Assembly: GCF_029948125.1 (NCBI RefSeq)
Contig: NZ_JASAMB010000004.1
Span: forward strand, 310,001 to 374,000
Length of the DNA stretch: 64,000 nt
From: Catellatospora sp. KI3
GTDB lineage: Bacteria; Actinomycetota; Actinomycetes; Mycobacteriales; Micromonosporaceae
Direction of reading: 5' to 3'
Below, one piece after another: positions 1-10,364 of the stretch. The notes under the pieces were generated by a model that was not told where the DNA came from, did no database searches, and worked only from the letters and a program-made list of their open reading frames with translations. The first letter of the stretch is position 1. Every line of letters begins with the position of its first letter. The translations under genes were made by a program, and so were the position numbers.

Positions 1-1
1 C

Positions 2-3000
2 TTCTTCGGGGTGTCGCGCCGCGAGGCCGACGTCATGGATCCGCAGCACCGGCTGCTGCTGGAGGTGGCGTGGGAGGCGTTCGAGCACGCCGGCCTGCCG
101 CCCGAGCGCCTGGAGGGCAGCCGCACCGGCGTGTTCACCGGGATCTCCTACACCGACTACATGGAGCGCCTCGCCGAACACCCGGCCAGCCTGGAAGGGT
201 CGGTGCTCACCAACGGCGCGTGCCTGGCCCCGGGGCGCCTGTCGTACCTGCTGGGGCTGCGCGGCCCCAGCATCGCCGTCGACACGGCCTGCTCGTCGTC
301 GCTGATGGCGCTGCACCTGGCCGGGCAGGCGCTGCGCGAAGGCGACTGCGACGTCGCCCTGGCCGTCGGCGTGTCGCTGATGCTGTGGCCGCGGGCCGCG
401 CAGGCGTTCGCGCGGATGGGCATGCTGTCGCCCACCGCCCGCTGCCGCACCTTCGACGCGGCCGCCGACGGCTTCGTCCGGGGCGAAGGGTGCAGCGCGG
501 TGGTGCTCAAGCTGCTGCCCGACGCGCTGCGCGACGGCGACCGGATCCTGGCCGTCGTACGCGCCTCGGCCGCCAACCAGGACGGCCACTCCGACGGCAT
601 CGCCGCTCCGTCGCCGGACGCGCAGCGGGCGCTGCTGGCCGAGACCGTCGCCCGCGCCGGTATCGCCGCCGCCGACGTCGGCCTGGTCGAAGCGCACGGC
701 ACCGGCACCCCCGTCGGCGACCCGATCGAGTTCGGCGCGCTGGCCGACGTCTACGGCACCGGCGAGCACCGCTGCGCGCTCGGCTCGGTGAAGACCAACC
801 TCGGCCACCTCGAACCCGCCGCCGGGCTCACCGGCCTGATCAAGGCGGTGCTGTGCCTGCAGCACGGGCAGATCCCGGCCAACCTCCACTTCGACCGGTG
901 GAGCGGCGACATCGACGCCGCCGCGACCCGCTTCTTCGTACCCGGCGAACTCACCGCCTGGCCGGTGCCGGACCGGGAACGGCTGGCCGCCGTCTCCTCG
1001 TTCGGCTACGCCGGCACCAACGTGCACGTCATCCTCGAGCAGGCGCCGCCGCCGCGCGGCAACCGGCCCGACGTGCTCGCCCGCATCCCCGCCAGCCGCC
1101 GCCCCGAGCCCGGCGGCGCCCGGCCGCCCCATCCGGCGCCGGTGACGCTGCTGGTCGCCGCGGGCTCGGCCGCCGCCCTGCCGCGGGCGGCGACCCGGCT
1201 CGCCGACTGGCTGACCGGTCCCGGCCGGGGCAGCCCGCTGCACGACGTGGCCCACACCCTGGCCCGGCACCGGTCAGCCGGGCGGGGCCGGCTGGCCGTG
1301 ACCGCCGCCGACCGCGCCGGGCTGGTCGAGGCGCTGCGGGCGCACGCCGCCGGGCAGGCGCATCCGGCGGTGGTCGCCGGCGCCGTCGGCGCGGGTGTCA
1401 CCCGGGCGCCGGTGTTCGTGTTCTCCGGGCAGGGCTCGCAGTGGGCCGGCATGGGCCGTGCCCTGCTGCGCACCGAACCCGCCTTCGCGCACACCCTCAC
1501 CGAGCTGGACGGCCTGATCCGCGCCGAGGCCGGGTTCTCCCCGCTGGAGCTGATCGACTCCGGGCAGGACGTCACCGGACCGGGGCAGGTCCAGCCGACG
1601 CTGTTCGCCATCCAGGTCGCGCTCGCCGCGGCCTACGCCGCCTACGGGGTACGGCCCGCCGCGGTCATCGGCCACTCCATGGGCGAGGTGGCCGCGGCCG
1701 TGGTCGCCGAGGCGCTGAGCCCGGCCGACGGTGTCGCCGTCATCTGCCGCCGCTCGGCGCTGCTGGCCCGGATCGCCGGCACGGGCGGCATGGCCACCGT
1801 CAGCCTCGACCGCGCCCAGGTGCAGACCCGGCTGGTGGAGGCCGGGGTGAGCGGGTCGGTATCGGTGGCCGTGCTCGCCGGGCCGTCCTCTACCGTCATC
1901 GCCGGTGACGCCGGGCAGGTCCGGGCGCTGACCGAGGACTGGCAGTCGGCCGGAGTCCCCGCGCACCTCATCGCGGTCGATGTCGCGTCACACTCGCCGC
2001 AGGTCGAGTCGCTGCTGCCGGAGTTGGCGCAGTCGCTGGCCGGGCTGCGGCCGAGGCCGCCGCGGGTGCGGCTGTACTCCACCGCCGTCGCCGGGGACGA
2101 TCCCGCGCCGCTGATGGACGCCGCCTACTGGTGCGCGAACCTGCGCCAGCCGGTCCGCTTCGCCGACGCGGTCACCGCCGCGGCCGCCGACCGGCACAGC
2201 GTCTTCGTCGAGGTCGCCCCGCACCCGGTGGTCACCCACGCCGTGCACGGCTGCCTGCGCGGCCGCGCCGCCGACCCGGTCGTGCTGGGCACGCTGCGCC
2301 GCGACGCCGACGACCCGACCGGTTTCAGCCACGCGCTCGCCGCCCTGCACTGCCACGGCGTGCCGGTCGACTACAGCGCCCGCTACCCGGGCCGGGTCCT
2401 CACCGACGCCCCCGCCCTCACCTTCGACCGCCGCCGGCACTGGATCGATCCGCTCCCGGAGCGGGCCGCGGCGACCGGCGCCGGGCTGCCCGGGGCGCAC
2501 GTACCGCTGCCCGACGGCGACCTGTGGCACGGTGACGCCGGCACCGGCGCGCTGCCGTGGCTGGCCGACCACCGCGTCCACGGCGACCCGGTCCTGCCCG
2601 GGGCAGGCTTCGCCGCGCTGGCGCTGACCGCCGCCGCGGCCGCGTTCGGCACCGCGCCCGCCGACGTGCACATCACCGGCCTGCGCCTGGACCGCATGCT
2701 CACCCTCGGCGAGCACACCGCCGTCAGCACGCTCGTCGAACGGCGCGATCCGCGCCGGGCCACGGTGACGGTGTCCACCCGCGACGCCGACGGCGGCTGG
2801 GTACGCCACGCCGCCGCCGTCCTGCACTCCGGCAACCAGGACCCGGCCGAACCCGTCGCCGACCTGGCCGCGCTGCTCGACGCGCACCCGGTCGCGGGCG
2901 ACCCCGCCGAGCTGTACGCCTCGATGCGCCGCCGCGGCATCGAGCACGGCCCCGCCTTCGCCGCCGTACAGACCCTGCACCGCAGCGCCGACGGCACCGG

Positions 3001-6000
3001 CGCACTGGCCCGGCTGCGCCAGCCCGGCCAGGCCGGTGACCTCAGCCCGCACCCGGTCCTGCTCGACGCCGCCCTGCAGACCCTGGTCGCGACCCTGGAC
3101 ACCGTTGCGGGCACCGGCCTGGTGCTGCCGGTCGGCCTGGGCACGCTGCGCCTGCACGGCGACCCCGCCACGGCGGTGTACTGCCAAGCCCGGCGCACCG
3201 GCGCGGACGGCACCCGCCTGACCGGATCGCTGCGGCTGCTGGACGCCCACGGCCGGACCGTGCTCACCGCGGAGCGGATCGAACTGGCCCGCCGGCAGAG
3301 CCCCGTGCCCGACCCCGGCCGCTGGTTCCTGGAACCGCACTGGCGCCCCGCGGTACGACCGCCGGACGGATCAGACGCGGTGCGTACCGGACACTGGCTG
3401 GTCCTCGGCGAGCGTGACACCGCCTTCTGCGGCCTGGTCGCCCGCGGCCTGCGGCTCGTCGGCGCCAGCGCCAGCACGCTGTGCGTGAAACTCGGCGACG
3501 ATCCACTCGGGCCGATGGGCGACGCGCTGGCCGACCGCTGGGCCGCCCGCACCGTCGTCCCGCAGGCGGTGGTGCTGATCTGCGACGACCGACCCGCCGC
3601 CGACGCCGCCGCGACGGCGCTGGCCCGCGTCCGGCGGCTGCTCGACGCGGTGCAGGCGATGGTCGCGGCCTGGGCCGACCCGCCCCGGCTGTACGTGGTC
3701 ACCCGGGGCGCGCACCGCGTCGAGCCCGCCGACCGGGTCGACCTCGCGCTGGGCGCACTGCGCGGCGTGCTGCGGGCGCTGGCCTGGGAGCATCCGCGAC
3801 TGCGCGCCACCCAGATCGACGTGGCCGGCCAGGACGTGCCCGGACTGGTCGCCGAACTGCTCGCCGCAGTGGCCGACGACGAGGTGGCGCTGCGGGGCCC
3901 GCAGCGCTTCGCGGCGCGGCTCGCCTACGCGCCGGTGACGGCGCAGCACCGCCGGGCCGCCACCACCCGCACCGTGCGGTTCGGACAGGATGCGTTCCGG
4001 CTGCGCGCCGCGCAGCTCGGCGACCTGGAGAGCCTCGTGCTGACCGGCGCCGAGCGGCGGCCGCCCGGCGCCGGCGAGGTCGAGATCAGGGTGACCACCG
4101 CGGGCGTCAACTTCCGCGACGTGCTGACCACGCTCGGGCTGCTGCCGGGCCGCCACCCCGGCGACGACGTCGGTGCCCGGATCGGGTTCGAGTGCGCGGG
4201 GGTCGTCAGCGCCGTGGGCGAGCACGTCACCGACCTGCGACCCGGTGACGTGGTGGCCGCCGTGGACCTGCGCGGCGGCGCGTTCGGCTCGTTCGTCACC
4301 GTGCCCGCCGACATGGCCGTCCGCGTGCCGCGGCAGCTGGACCCGGCCGACGCCGCCGGGGTGCCCGCCGTGTTCCTGACCGCCTGGTACGCGCTGCACG
4401 ACGTGGCGCGGCTCGCCGAGGGCGAGCAGGTGCTGATCCACTCGGCGGCCGGCGGCACCGGCCTCGCCGCGATCGCCGTCGCCCGGCTGCTCGGCGCCCG
4501 GGTGCTCGCCACCGCCGGCACCGAGGAGAAGCGGGCGTACCTGCGCGGCCTGGGCATCGAGCACGTCATGGACTCGCGCGGGCTGGACTTCGCCGAGCAG
4601 ACCCGCGCCGCCAGCGGGGGCGGCGTGGACGTGGTGCTCAACTCCCTGTCCGGAGCCGCGGTACGGGCAGGGCTGGAGACGCTGCGCCCGTTCGGCCGGT
4701 TCGTGGAGCTCGGCGTACGCGACATCATCGCCGACGCGCCGCTGGGCCTGGCCCCGCTGCGGCACAACGTCACCATCAGCGCCGTCGACCTGATCGAGGT
4801 GCAGCGGCAGCGGCCGCAGCGCTTCGCCGCGATGCTGCGCGAACTCATGGCCCACATCGCCGCCGGGCGGCTCAGCCCGCCCCGGACCCGCCGCTTCCCG
4901 CTCCTGGCCGCGCCCGAGGCCATGCGGACGATGGCGGGCGGCCGGCACCTGGGCAAACTGGTGCTCACCGTGCCCGACAGCGGCACCGCCGAGGCGGTGT
5001 ACCCGGCGCGGAGCCCGGTCCGCGCCGACGGCGCGTACATCGTGTCCGGGGGCCTGCGCGGCGTGGGTCTGGCCACCGCCGAGTGGCTGGCCGCGGCCGG
5101 GGCGAGGCGGCTGGTCCTCAACGGCCGCGGCGAACCCGGACCGCAGGTCCGGCAACGACTCGCCGCGCTGGTCCAGGGCGGCACCGACGTGGTGGTCGTG
5201 CGCGGCGACATCTCCGAACCGGGGGTCGCCGAGCGGCTCGTGGCCGCCGCGGGCGCCGACGGGGCGGTACTGCGCGGGGTGGTGCACTCGGCGATGGTCC
5301 TCGCCGACGCGGCGGTGACCAACGTCGACGACGCGGACCTGTCGCGGGTCTGGGCGCCGAAGGTGACCGGAGCCTGGCGGCTGCACGAGGCCGTGGGCGA
5401 CCGGCCGCTCGACTGGTTCGTGGCCTACTCCTCGATGTCGGCGCTGATCGGCAACGGCGGGCAGGCCGGGTACGCGGCGGCGAACTCGTGGCTGGACACC
5501 TTCGCCGCGTGGCGCAGCGCGCAGGGGCAGCCCACCCTGGCCGTGGGCTGGGGGCCGTGGGGCCAGACCGGCGCCGCGACCGACTTCGCCGAGCGCGGGT
5601 ACGAGACCATCCCCACCGAGGAGGGCCTGCGGGCACTCGGCGAGCTGCTGACGCACGGCCGGGTCCATACCGGCGTGATCCCCGGTCCGCCGCAGAGCTG
5701 GCTGCGCGGCCCGGCCCGCGACTGCGCGCTGTTCGCCGAACTCGTCGACGCCGCCCCCGCAGCCGCGGGCACCGCGGACATCGTCGCCCGGCTGCGGGAG
5801 CTGCCCGGCGGCCCCGAGCGACAGGTCGCGCTGGAAGGGCACCTCGCCGAGCACATCCGCACCGTGCTGCAGCTGGGTGCGGCCACGCTCGACCCGCAGA
5901 CCCCGCTGCGGTCGCTGGGCTTCGACTCGCTGCTGACGCTGGAGCTGCGCAGCAGGCTCGAGAACGAGCTGAGGATCCGGCTGCACGCGAAGTTCGTCTG

Positions 6001-6082
6001 GCACTATCCGACGCTGGCCGCGCTGGCCGCCGCGATCGCCGAGCAACTGGACCTGGACCGCGAGCGGCCGACCAAGGACTGA
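2..6082 (+). CDS. Type I polyketide synthase, MAS-like single module KS-AT-DH-ER-KR-ACP (5' end missing)
   Basis: The frame is open from base 2, so the gene begins upstream and roughly the first 70 residues of the ketosynthase are absent. Domains in order: KS with active Cys in DTACSSS (codon 290-292) and His in EAHGTGT (695-697) and KTNLGH; AT with GHSMGE (Ser codon 1676-1678) and VASHSPQ; DH with [11 protein letters not shown] and the LLDAALQ Asp; ER with nucleotide motif AAGGTGLAA (about 4445); KR with GGLRGVGLA and catalytic Ser/Tyr/Asn in YSSMS...GYAAAN; ACP with GFDSLL (Ser 5927-5929). There is no thioesterase. Domain order and the AT and ACP signatures match mycocerosic-acid-synthase-like iterative PKSs, which build (methyl-)branched fully reduced chains; extender choice (VASH rather than HAFH or YASH) cannot be settled from motifs. 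All reductive residues look intact. The product is unknown. Confidence 0.95.
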   Translation, partial: FFGVSRREADVMDPQHRLLLEVAWEAFEHAGLPPERLEGSRTGVFTGISYTDYMERLAEHPASLEGSVLTNGACLAPGRLSYLLGLRGPSIAVDTACSSSLMALHLAGQALREGDCDVALAVGVSLMLWPRAAQAFARMGMLSPTARCRTFDAAADGFVRGEGCSAVVLKLLPDALRDGDRILAVVRASAANQDGHSDGIAAPSPDAQRALLAETVARAGIAAADVGLVEAHGTGTPVGDPIEFGALADVYGTGEHRCALGSVKTNLGHLEPAAGLTGLIKAVLCLQHGQIPANLHFDRWSGDIDAAATRFFVPGELTAWPVPDRERLAAVSSFGYAGTNVHVILEQAPPPRGNRPDVLARIPASRRPEPGGARPPHPAPVTLLVAAGSAAALPRAATRLADWLTGPGRGSPLHDVAHTLARHRSAGRGRLAVTAADRAGLVEALRAHAAGQAHPAVVAGAVGAGVTRAPVFVFSGQGSQWAGMGRALLRTEPAFAHTLTELDGLIRAEAGFSPLELIDSGQDVTGPGQVQPTLFAIQVALAAAYAAYGVRPAAVIGHSMGEVAAAVVAEALSPADGVAVICRRSALLARIAGTGGMATVSLDRAQVQTRLVEAGVSGSVSVAVLAGPSSTVIAGDAGQVRALTEDWQSAGVPAHLIAVDVASHSPQVESLLPELAQSLAGLRPRPPRVRLYSTAVAGDDPAPLMDAAYWCANLRQPVRFADAVTAAAADRHSVFVEVAPHPVVTHAVHGCLRGRAADPVVLGTLRRDADDPTGFSHALAALHCHGVPVDYSARYPGRVLTDAPALTFDRRRHWIDPLPERAAATGAGLPGAHVPLPDGDLWHGDAGTGALPWLADHRVHGDPVLPGAGFAALALTAAAAAFGTAPADVHITGLRLDRMLTLGEHTAVSTLVERRDPRRATVTVSTRDADGGWVRHAAAVLHSGNQDPAEPVADLAALLDAHPVAGDPAELYASMRRRGIEHGPAFAAVQTLHRSADGTGALARLRQPGQAGDLSPHPVLLDAALQTLVATLDTVAGTGLVLPVGLGTLRLHGDPATAVYCQARRTGADGTRLTGSLRLLDAHGRTVLTAERIELARRQSPVPDPGRWFLEPHWRPAVRPPDGSDAVRTGHWLVLGERDTAFCGLVARGLRLVGASASTLCVKLGDDPLGPMGDALADRWAARTVVPQAVVLICDDRPAADAAATALARVRRLLDAVQAMVAAWADPPRLYVVTRGAHRVEPADRVDLALGALRGVLRALAWEHPRLRATQIDVAGQDVPGLVAELLAAVADDEVALRGPQRFAARLAYAPVTAQHRRAATTRTVRFGQDAFRLRAAQLGDLESLVLTGAERRPPGAGEVEIRVTTAGVNFRDVLTTLGLLPGRHPGDDVGARIGFECAGVVSAVGEHVTDLRPGDVVAAVDLRGGAFGSFVTVPADMAVRVPRQLDPADAAGVPAVFLTAWYALHDVARLAEGEQVLIHSAAGGTGLAAIAVARLLGARVLATAGTEEKRAYLRGLGIEHVMDSRGLDFAEQTRAASGGGVDVVLNSLSGAAVRAGLETLRPFGRFVELGVRDIIADAPLGLAPLRHNVTISAVDLIEVQRQRPQRFAAMLRELMAHIAAGRLSPPRTRRFPLLAAPEAMRTMAGGRHLGKLVLTVPDSGTAEAVYPARSPVRADGAYIVSGGLRGVGLATAEWLAAAGARRLVLNGRGEPGPQVRQRLAALVQGGTDVVVVRGDISEPGVAERLVAAAGADGAVLRGVVHSAMVLADAAVTNVDDADLSRVWAPKVTGAWRLHEAVGDRPLDWFVAYSSMSALIGNGGQAGYAAANSWLDTFAAWRSAQGQPTLAVGWGPWGQTGAATDFAERGYETIPTEEGLRALGELLTHGRVHTGVIPGPPQSWLRGPARDCALFAELVDAAPAAAGTADIVARLRELPGGPERQVALEGHLAEHIRTVLQLGAATLDPQTPLRSLGFDSLLTLELRSRLENELRIRLHAKFVWHYPTLAALAAAIAEQLDLDRERPTKD

Positions 6083-6135
6083 GCACGGCCGACCCTGTCC
6101 ACGCCTGGCGAAGTCGGCCGCCTAGCGTACGGCGG

Positions 6136-6522
6136 GTGACTGAACGACGTGTGATCCTCAGCGGTTCGACCTTCGAGGAGCAGATCGGCTATGCCCGTGC
6201 CGTGGTCGACGGCGACCGCGTGTACGTGTCCGGGACGACCGGCTTCGACTACGCCACCATGACGATCTCCGACGACGTGGTGGAGCAGGCCGAGCAGTGC
6301 CTGCGCAACATAGGTGCCGCGCTGGCCGAGGCGGGCTGCACGTTCGCCGACGTGGTGCGGGTGCGCTACCTGCTGCCCGACGCCGCCGACTTCGAGCCCT
6401 GCTGGCCGGTGCTGCGCCGCTACTTCGGCGACGTCCGCCCGGCCGCGACGATGCTGGTGTGCGGGCTCTCCTCCCCCACCATGAAGATCGAGATCGAAGT
6501 CGACGCGCATCTGCCGAGATAG
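6136..6522 (+). CDS. RidA/YjgF-family protein
   Basis: This 128-aa protein has the Rid fold signature (VYVSGTTGFDY near residue 35, ending KIEIEVDAHLPR), full length for the family. Canonical RidA deaminates reactive enamine/imine intermediates and needs an Arg before the final strands. Here the equivalent stretch reads RPAATMLVCG, so that Arg seems absent and the protein probably belongs to a Rid subfamily without 2-aminoacrylate deaminase activity. The GTG start is chosen because homologues begin just before the RRVILSGS block; no clear Shine-Dalgarno is visible. It lies 53 bp after the PKS stop on the same strand and may be co-transcribed, but a link to polyketide synthesis is only a guess. 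Confidence 0.85.
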   Translation: MTERRVILSGSTFEEQIGYARAVVDGDRVYVSGTTGFDYATMTISDDVVEQAEQCLRNIGAALAEAGCTFADVVRVRYLLPDAADFEPCWPVLRRYFGDVRPAATMLVCGLSSPTMKIEIEVDAHLPR

Positions 6523-6530
6523 GCCGCTGA

Positions 6531-6560
6531 CGGCCCGGCGACGGTGCTGCCGCCGGGCCG
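6531..6560. terminator. Hairpin between convergent genes
   Basis: A perfect 10-bp stem (CGGCCCGGCG / CGCCGGGCCG) with a 10-nt loop sits directly after the RidA stop and before the convergent pentapeptide gene. No U-tract follows, as is usual in actinomycetes. It probably serves both strands. Confidence 0.65.
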
Positions 6561-6581
6561 CTTCCTGGTCCGCCTGCTCGG

Positions 6582-8054
6582 TCAGCAGCCGCCGTCGCCC
6601 TGGCGCCGGAGCTCCGATGTAGCCCGCTGGGCTGGCTTCGGCAGGCTGGACACGGCTCCGTAGGCGTTCTTCTTCGCCGCGGCGACCAGGTCATCGCCCT
6701 GCTTGCGAGTGAGCAGCAGCGCCTGGACCGCATAACGCGTGCCGTCGGGGGTCGAGTCGTCGCCCAGGATGACGTAGGACACCGACCAGCCACCCGATTT
6801 GTCCGGTACGGCGGGAAGCCACGACGGGAAGTACGGGTTGTCGCCGGCCACCAGGATCACCACCATCCCGGGCGGGATGTACCCCTTGCCCCGGACCGTA
6901 CCGCACCTGGGCAGTTGCTGACCGGAGTTGATACTGATCTTCGCGCGTACCACCGGCGTCGGCGGCGGAGGCGGCGGCGGCGCGGACACGTCCGGGCTCG
7001 GCGTGCCTGCCGCACCGGTCGGCGGCAGCGGGCTGACCACCGCCGACGGCGCCGGTGTCGGCGCCGGCGAGGACTCGGGCCCGGTGACTCTCGGGCACGG
7101 TGCGGGATCCGGCTTGTCCGACTTCCAAGCGGTATGACCGGCGCCGAAGCTCTCGGGAGACGTCGCCGACGCCTCGAACTCCAGCGCCTCCCCTTCGGGC
7201 AGGTCGACCACCTTTTCGATCCGCGCACCCTGCCAGATCGCGCCGCCCAGGTCCGCCTCCAGCGTGAAAGGCCGGTCCGCGCGGTGTACGAAGTGCGCGT
7301 TGGTGAAGTCCGCGCCGCGCATGTCGACCCGGGTCAACGGCGCGTCGCCGCCGGCCACCTTGAAGACCGCGCCCGCCAGGTAGGCACCGCGCACCCGGGC
7401 CCCGGCGAACCTGGTGTCCTGCAGGAACGCCGAGTTCATCAGGGCGCAGTCAAGGTTCGCGCCGGTCAGATCGGTGGCCAGCAGCCAGGAGCCCGACAGG
7501 TCCGCGTAGCTGAGATCCTTGCCCGCCAGCTGGGCGAACGGCAGGCACAGGGCGGAGAGGTCGAGCCGGTGCCCGGTCGAGGCGCCCTTCTCCTCGGCGC
7601 GCTGCTGCCCGTACAGCTCGACCGCCGCCGCCAGCGCCGCCCGGACGTCTCGCTGTGCCGGGTCGTTCACCCACGCCGGCGAACACCCGGCCTGTGCGGG
7701 CCGGGGCACCGTGCCCGACAGGTACGCGGCCAGCAGATCGATCACCGCCGTGCGCTCCTCCGGGAACTCGTCGACGAGCTGCCGCAGCGCGCGCACCCCG
7801 GCGGTACGCGAGCCGGTGCTGGGCGCGGCGAGCAGCCCTGCTGCGGTCGCGAACCGATCGGCACGCTGCTGCTGCGTGGCGGCCCGATCCGAGTGCCAGG
7901 CGATCAGCAGCCCAGGAATGCTGACCACCAGCGCCACGATCGTCGCGATGACGATCGTCCACTCCCTGCCCTCCTTCGCCCTGTCCGACTTGCTCCCCGA
8001 CGTCGAGCGGTCGGACTCCGCCGAAGTCGATGGATCTTCATCACGCTTCGTCAT
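6582..8054 (-). CDS. Membrane-anchored pentapeptide-repeat protein with Pro-rich linker and C-terminal unknown domain
   Basis: The 490-aa product has a charged N-terminus, one transmembrane helix (about residues 33-53), then a helical stretch resembling the region before pentapeptide repeats in actinobacterial membrane proteins (LVDEFPEERTAVIDLLAAYL). Pentapeptide repeats of A(D/N)LxX type follow (about 175-255, e.g. YADLSGSWLLATDLTGANL). A Pro/Ser/Ala-rich linker (about 325-375) leads to a C-terminal domain with KISINSGQQLPRCGTVRGKGYIPPG. Pentapeptide coils are usually binding surfaces; no enzyme residues are evident. Function is unknown. Confidence 0.85.
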   Translation of the reverse strand: MTKRDEDPSTSAESDRSTSGSKSDRAKEGREWTIVIATIVALVVSIPGLLIAWHSDRAATQQQRADRFATAAGLLAAPSTGSRTAGVRALRQLVDEFPEERTAVIDLLAAYLSGTVPRPAQAGCSPAWVNDPAQRDVRAALAAAVELYGQQRAEEKGASTGHRLDLSALCLPFAQLAGKDLSYADLSGSWLLATDLTGANLDCALMNSAFLQDTRFAGARVRGAYLAGAVFKVAGGDAPLTRVDMRGADFTNAHFVHRADRPFTLEADLGGAIWQGARIEKVVDLPEGEALEFEASATSPESFGAGHTAWKSDKPDPAPCPRVTGPESSPAPTPAPSAVVSPLPPTGAAGTPSPDVSAPPPPPPPTPVVRAKISINSGQQLPRCGTVRGKGYIPPGMVVILVAGDNPYFPSWLPAVPDKSGGWSVSYVILGDDSTPDGTRYAVQALLLTRKQGDDLVAAAKKNAYGAVSSLPKPAQRATSELRRQGDGGC

Positions 8055-8107
8055 TGGTCGACCACATCACGTCAAGGCAAGCTCGACAATCGTCGAACCG
8101 ACGAGTG

Positions 8108-8129
8108 CACTCGCACCGAGAAGCGAGTG
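8108..8129. promoter_or_regulatory. Inverted repeat in divergent intergenic region
   Basis: CACTCGC and GCGAGTG form a perfect 7-bp inverted repeat with 8-nt spacing, inside the 227-bp region between the divergent pentapeptide gene and the 204-aa gene. It overlaps a 10-bp palindrome GAGTGCACTC. It could be an operator for either promoter. No clear -35/-10 pair was identified in this region. Confidence 0.3.
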
Positions 8130-8281
8130 TCCACATCGTACGTTCGACGCCACGGCACCGATCGCGGTCGGCCGACGCGCACATCGTCCATGACCCGCTG
8201 CCGACCGGGCCAGGCGCGATGGGACCAGGCAGAACCGGGAGGCCAGGTGCGCGGGAACCGGCGGCGAGGTAGCATCCGCGG

Positions 8282-8896
8282 ATGTTTTTCGGCGCCCGGA
8301 ACAAGATCGACAAATACTGCGATCAGCTGGAGGCGGCCGAAGACCCGGTAGCCTTCGAGCAGGCCGCGGTAGGACTGTGGAATGCCGCGCAGAAGGCCTC
8401 GCCCCGCGACGCCACCGCCGCCCTCGAACGGTGCGCCTGGCTGCTGAGCGGCCTGAGCATCGGCTCCGGCGGCCGGTTCTCCATCCTGTGCGGGGCGCTG
8501 GTCGAGCTCGGTGCGGAGCCTGACGCACTGGTCGTGCCGGTCGCCGACGGCCTGCTCCGGTCGCTCGGGCAGGCCGGCCGGTTCCGCGACGCCTGGATCA
8601 GGGCGAGCGCCGGGCAGAAGCTTCCCGATCCCGAGGCCGCCGACGAGCACCTGCAGGGCGCGGTCGCGCGGCTGGCGCCGGTGCTGGGCGGCGAGGCGGC
8701 ATACCGTGCCACGGAGGGCTGGTTCAGCGTCACGAACTGGGCCAGACCGGCGACCACGCTGCTGCGTCAGGCGCCGGAGCTGTGGGCGCCGTACCCTCGC
8801 CGGGCCGAGATCCACGCCGCGGCGGCCGCCCTGGTCGCCGACGTCCCCGACCTCGATGAGGTGCTCGAACTGCTCAACGGCCGCCGCCCGCGGTGA
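8282..8896 (+). CDS. Hypothetical protein, 204 aa
   Basis: A soluble, Ala/Leu-rich, mainly helical protein without signal peptide or membrane segment. It begins MFFGARNKIDKYC and carries RFSILCGALVELG in the middle. No catalytic motif is recognised and I do not know the family. It looks like a helical-repeat protein typical of uncharacterised actinobacterial genes. ATG start at 8282; a weak GAGG lies about 11 nt upstream. The next gene on the strand (MFS) starts 112 bp downstream. Confidence 0.75.
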   Translation: MFFGARNKIDKYCDQLEAAEDPVAFEQAAVGLWNAAQKASPRDATAALERCAWLLSGLSIGSGGRFSILCGALVELGAEPDALVVPVADGLLRSLGQAGRFRDAWIRASAGQKLPDPEAADEHLQGAVARLAPVLGGEAAYRATEGWFSVTNWARPATTLLRQAPELWAPYPRRAEIHAAAAALVADVPDLDEVLELLNGRRPR

Positions 8897-9008
8897 GGCC
8901 GGCCGCCGCTGACCGGCTCTCGCCGCAGGCGGCGCGTCGGCGACAGGGCGAGTTCACCGGAGTGTAAATGGGGCGACAAGCCTCGTACCGCCCGGACAGA
9001 ATCCGCGG

Positions 9009-10355
9009 GTGACGCTCTCCGCCCTCCTCGGCCGTGCCCGCCCGCCGTCGCCCCTGGCCGGCCGCCTCTCCGCGCAGTCGCTGCTCTTCGCGCTCGGCGA
9101 GGGCACGTTCATGACCGGGTCGGCGGTCTTCTTCACGAAGATCGTCGGACTGTCGGCCGCGCAGGTCGGCCTCGGCCTCACGCTCGCCGGCATCGCCGCC
9201 TTCCTCGCCGCCGTACCGATGGGCAAGCTGGTCGACCGGTTCGGGCCGAAGAAGATGTGGGCAGTGAGCGCGGCCGGACAGGCGGCGATGTTCGCGCTCT
9301 GGCCGTTCATCACCGACTTCAAGGGCTACGTCGCCATGGCTGTGGGCATGGAGGTGATCGGGGCGCTCGGCAACGCCGCGCACGGGGCGTACACGATCGA
9401 CGTGCTGCCGCTGGACGAGCGGGTGAAGTCCCGCGCCTACATGTACTCCGCGCTCAACCTGGGCTTCACCCTCGGCTCCGTGATGGGCGGCATCGCGCTC
9501 GCGTTCCACTCCGACGACGTGCTGCACGCCCTGCCCTGGTTCACCGCCGCGGTCTTCCTGGTCAACGCGGCGGCCGTCACCCGGCTGCCGCGGGCCTCGC
9601 ACGACGAGCGCAGCCCGGCGGAGCGCAAGGTGCGCATCCCCGGCCCCGGTCCGCTGCGCAACCCCGGCTGGCTGCTCACCATGTTCTTCACCGGCGTGTT
9701 CTGGACCAACCAGGTGCTGCTGAACGTCGTCATCCCGCTCTGGCTGGTCGAGCAGACCGACGCCCCGCGGGTGCTGCTCGCCTTCCTGTTCGGCACCAAC
9801 ACGGTGATGTGCATCTTCCTGCCGATGGTCACCTCCCGCGGCGTCAAGGACCTGCCGACCGCGCTCAAGGCGATCCGGCTGTCGTCGACCTTCTTCGTGC
9901 TCTCCTGCCTGATCACGCTCGCCACGCACGACACCGTCGGCTGGGTGACGATCGCGCTGGTCTGGCTGGGCCACGTCACCGTGACCGGGGCCGAGCTCTA
10001 CCTCTCGGCGGCGAGCTGGTCCTTCGAGGCCGAGCTGACGGATCCGCGCCAGCGCGGCGCCTACCAGGGCGCGGCCGAGCTCAGCGGCACCCTGGGCAAG
10101 GTATGGGCTCCGGCGGTGTACACCTTCCTGGCGCTGAACTGGGGCGCCGCGGGCTGGCTCGTGATCGCCGGCATCATCCTGGCGGCCACCTTCGGCATCC
10201 ACCGCTCGACCCGGCTCGCCCGGCGATTCCTCGAGCAGCACGTCCCTGCGGACGTGCTGGCCGACGCCCGCGCCTCCGGCGGCGACGCCGAAGAAGCCAC
10301 CGGTACGGCGACGCCGCACCAGGCCCAGGTGACGGCGGCGGCACCCACGGTCTAG
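9009..10355 (+). CDS. MFS transporter
   Basis: A 448-aa integral membrane protein with about twelve hydrophobic segments. The loop 2-3 signature is recognisable as GKLVDRFGPKKMWA (about residues 75-90), placing it in the major facilitator superfamily. Substrate cannot be deduced; the closest feel is a drug or metabolite exporter. GTG start at 9009. The C-terminal 40 residues are polar and Ala-rich. The gene is followed after 9 bp by a beta-lactamase-like hydrolase on the same strand, so the two are probably co-transcribed. Confidence 0.9.
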   Translation: MTLSALLGRARPPSPLAGRLSAQSLLFALGEGTFMTGSAVFFTKIVGLSAAQVGLGLTLAGIAAFLAAVPMGKLVDRFGPKKMWAVSAAGQAAMFALWPFITDFKGYVAMAVGMEVIGALGNAAHGAYTIDVLPLDERVKSRAYMYSALNLGFTLGSVMGGIALAFHSDDVLHALPWFTAAVFLVNAAAVTRLPRASHDERSPAERKVRIPGPGPLRNPGWLLTMFFTGVFWTNQVLLNVVIPLWLVEQTDAPRVLLAFLFGTNTVMCIFLPMVTSRGVKDLPTALKAIRLSSTFFVLSCLITLATHDTVGWVTIALVWLGHVTVTGAELYLSAASWSFEAELTDPRQRGAYQGAAELSGTLGKVWAPAVYTFLALNWGAAGWLVIAGIILAATFGIHRSTRLARRFLEQHVPADVLADARASGGDAEEATGTATPHQAQVTAAAPTV

Positions 10356-10364
10356 GGTCCAGGC

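Noticed and set aside
3371-6046. Long minus-strand open frame (891 aa) opposite the PKS
   Set aside because: It is a G+C-driven shadow: the plus-strand frame carries all PKS motifs, while this one is low-complexity Arg/Gly/Gln-rich with no motif.
8185-8195. Second SARP site (CGTCCAT near 8190)
   Set aside because: Single heptamer with no 11-bp-spaced partner.
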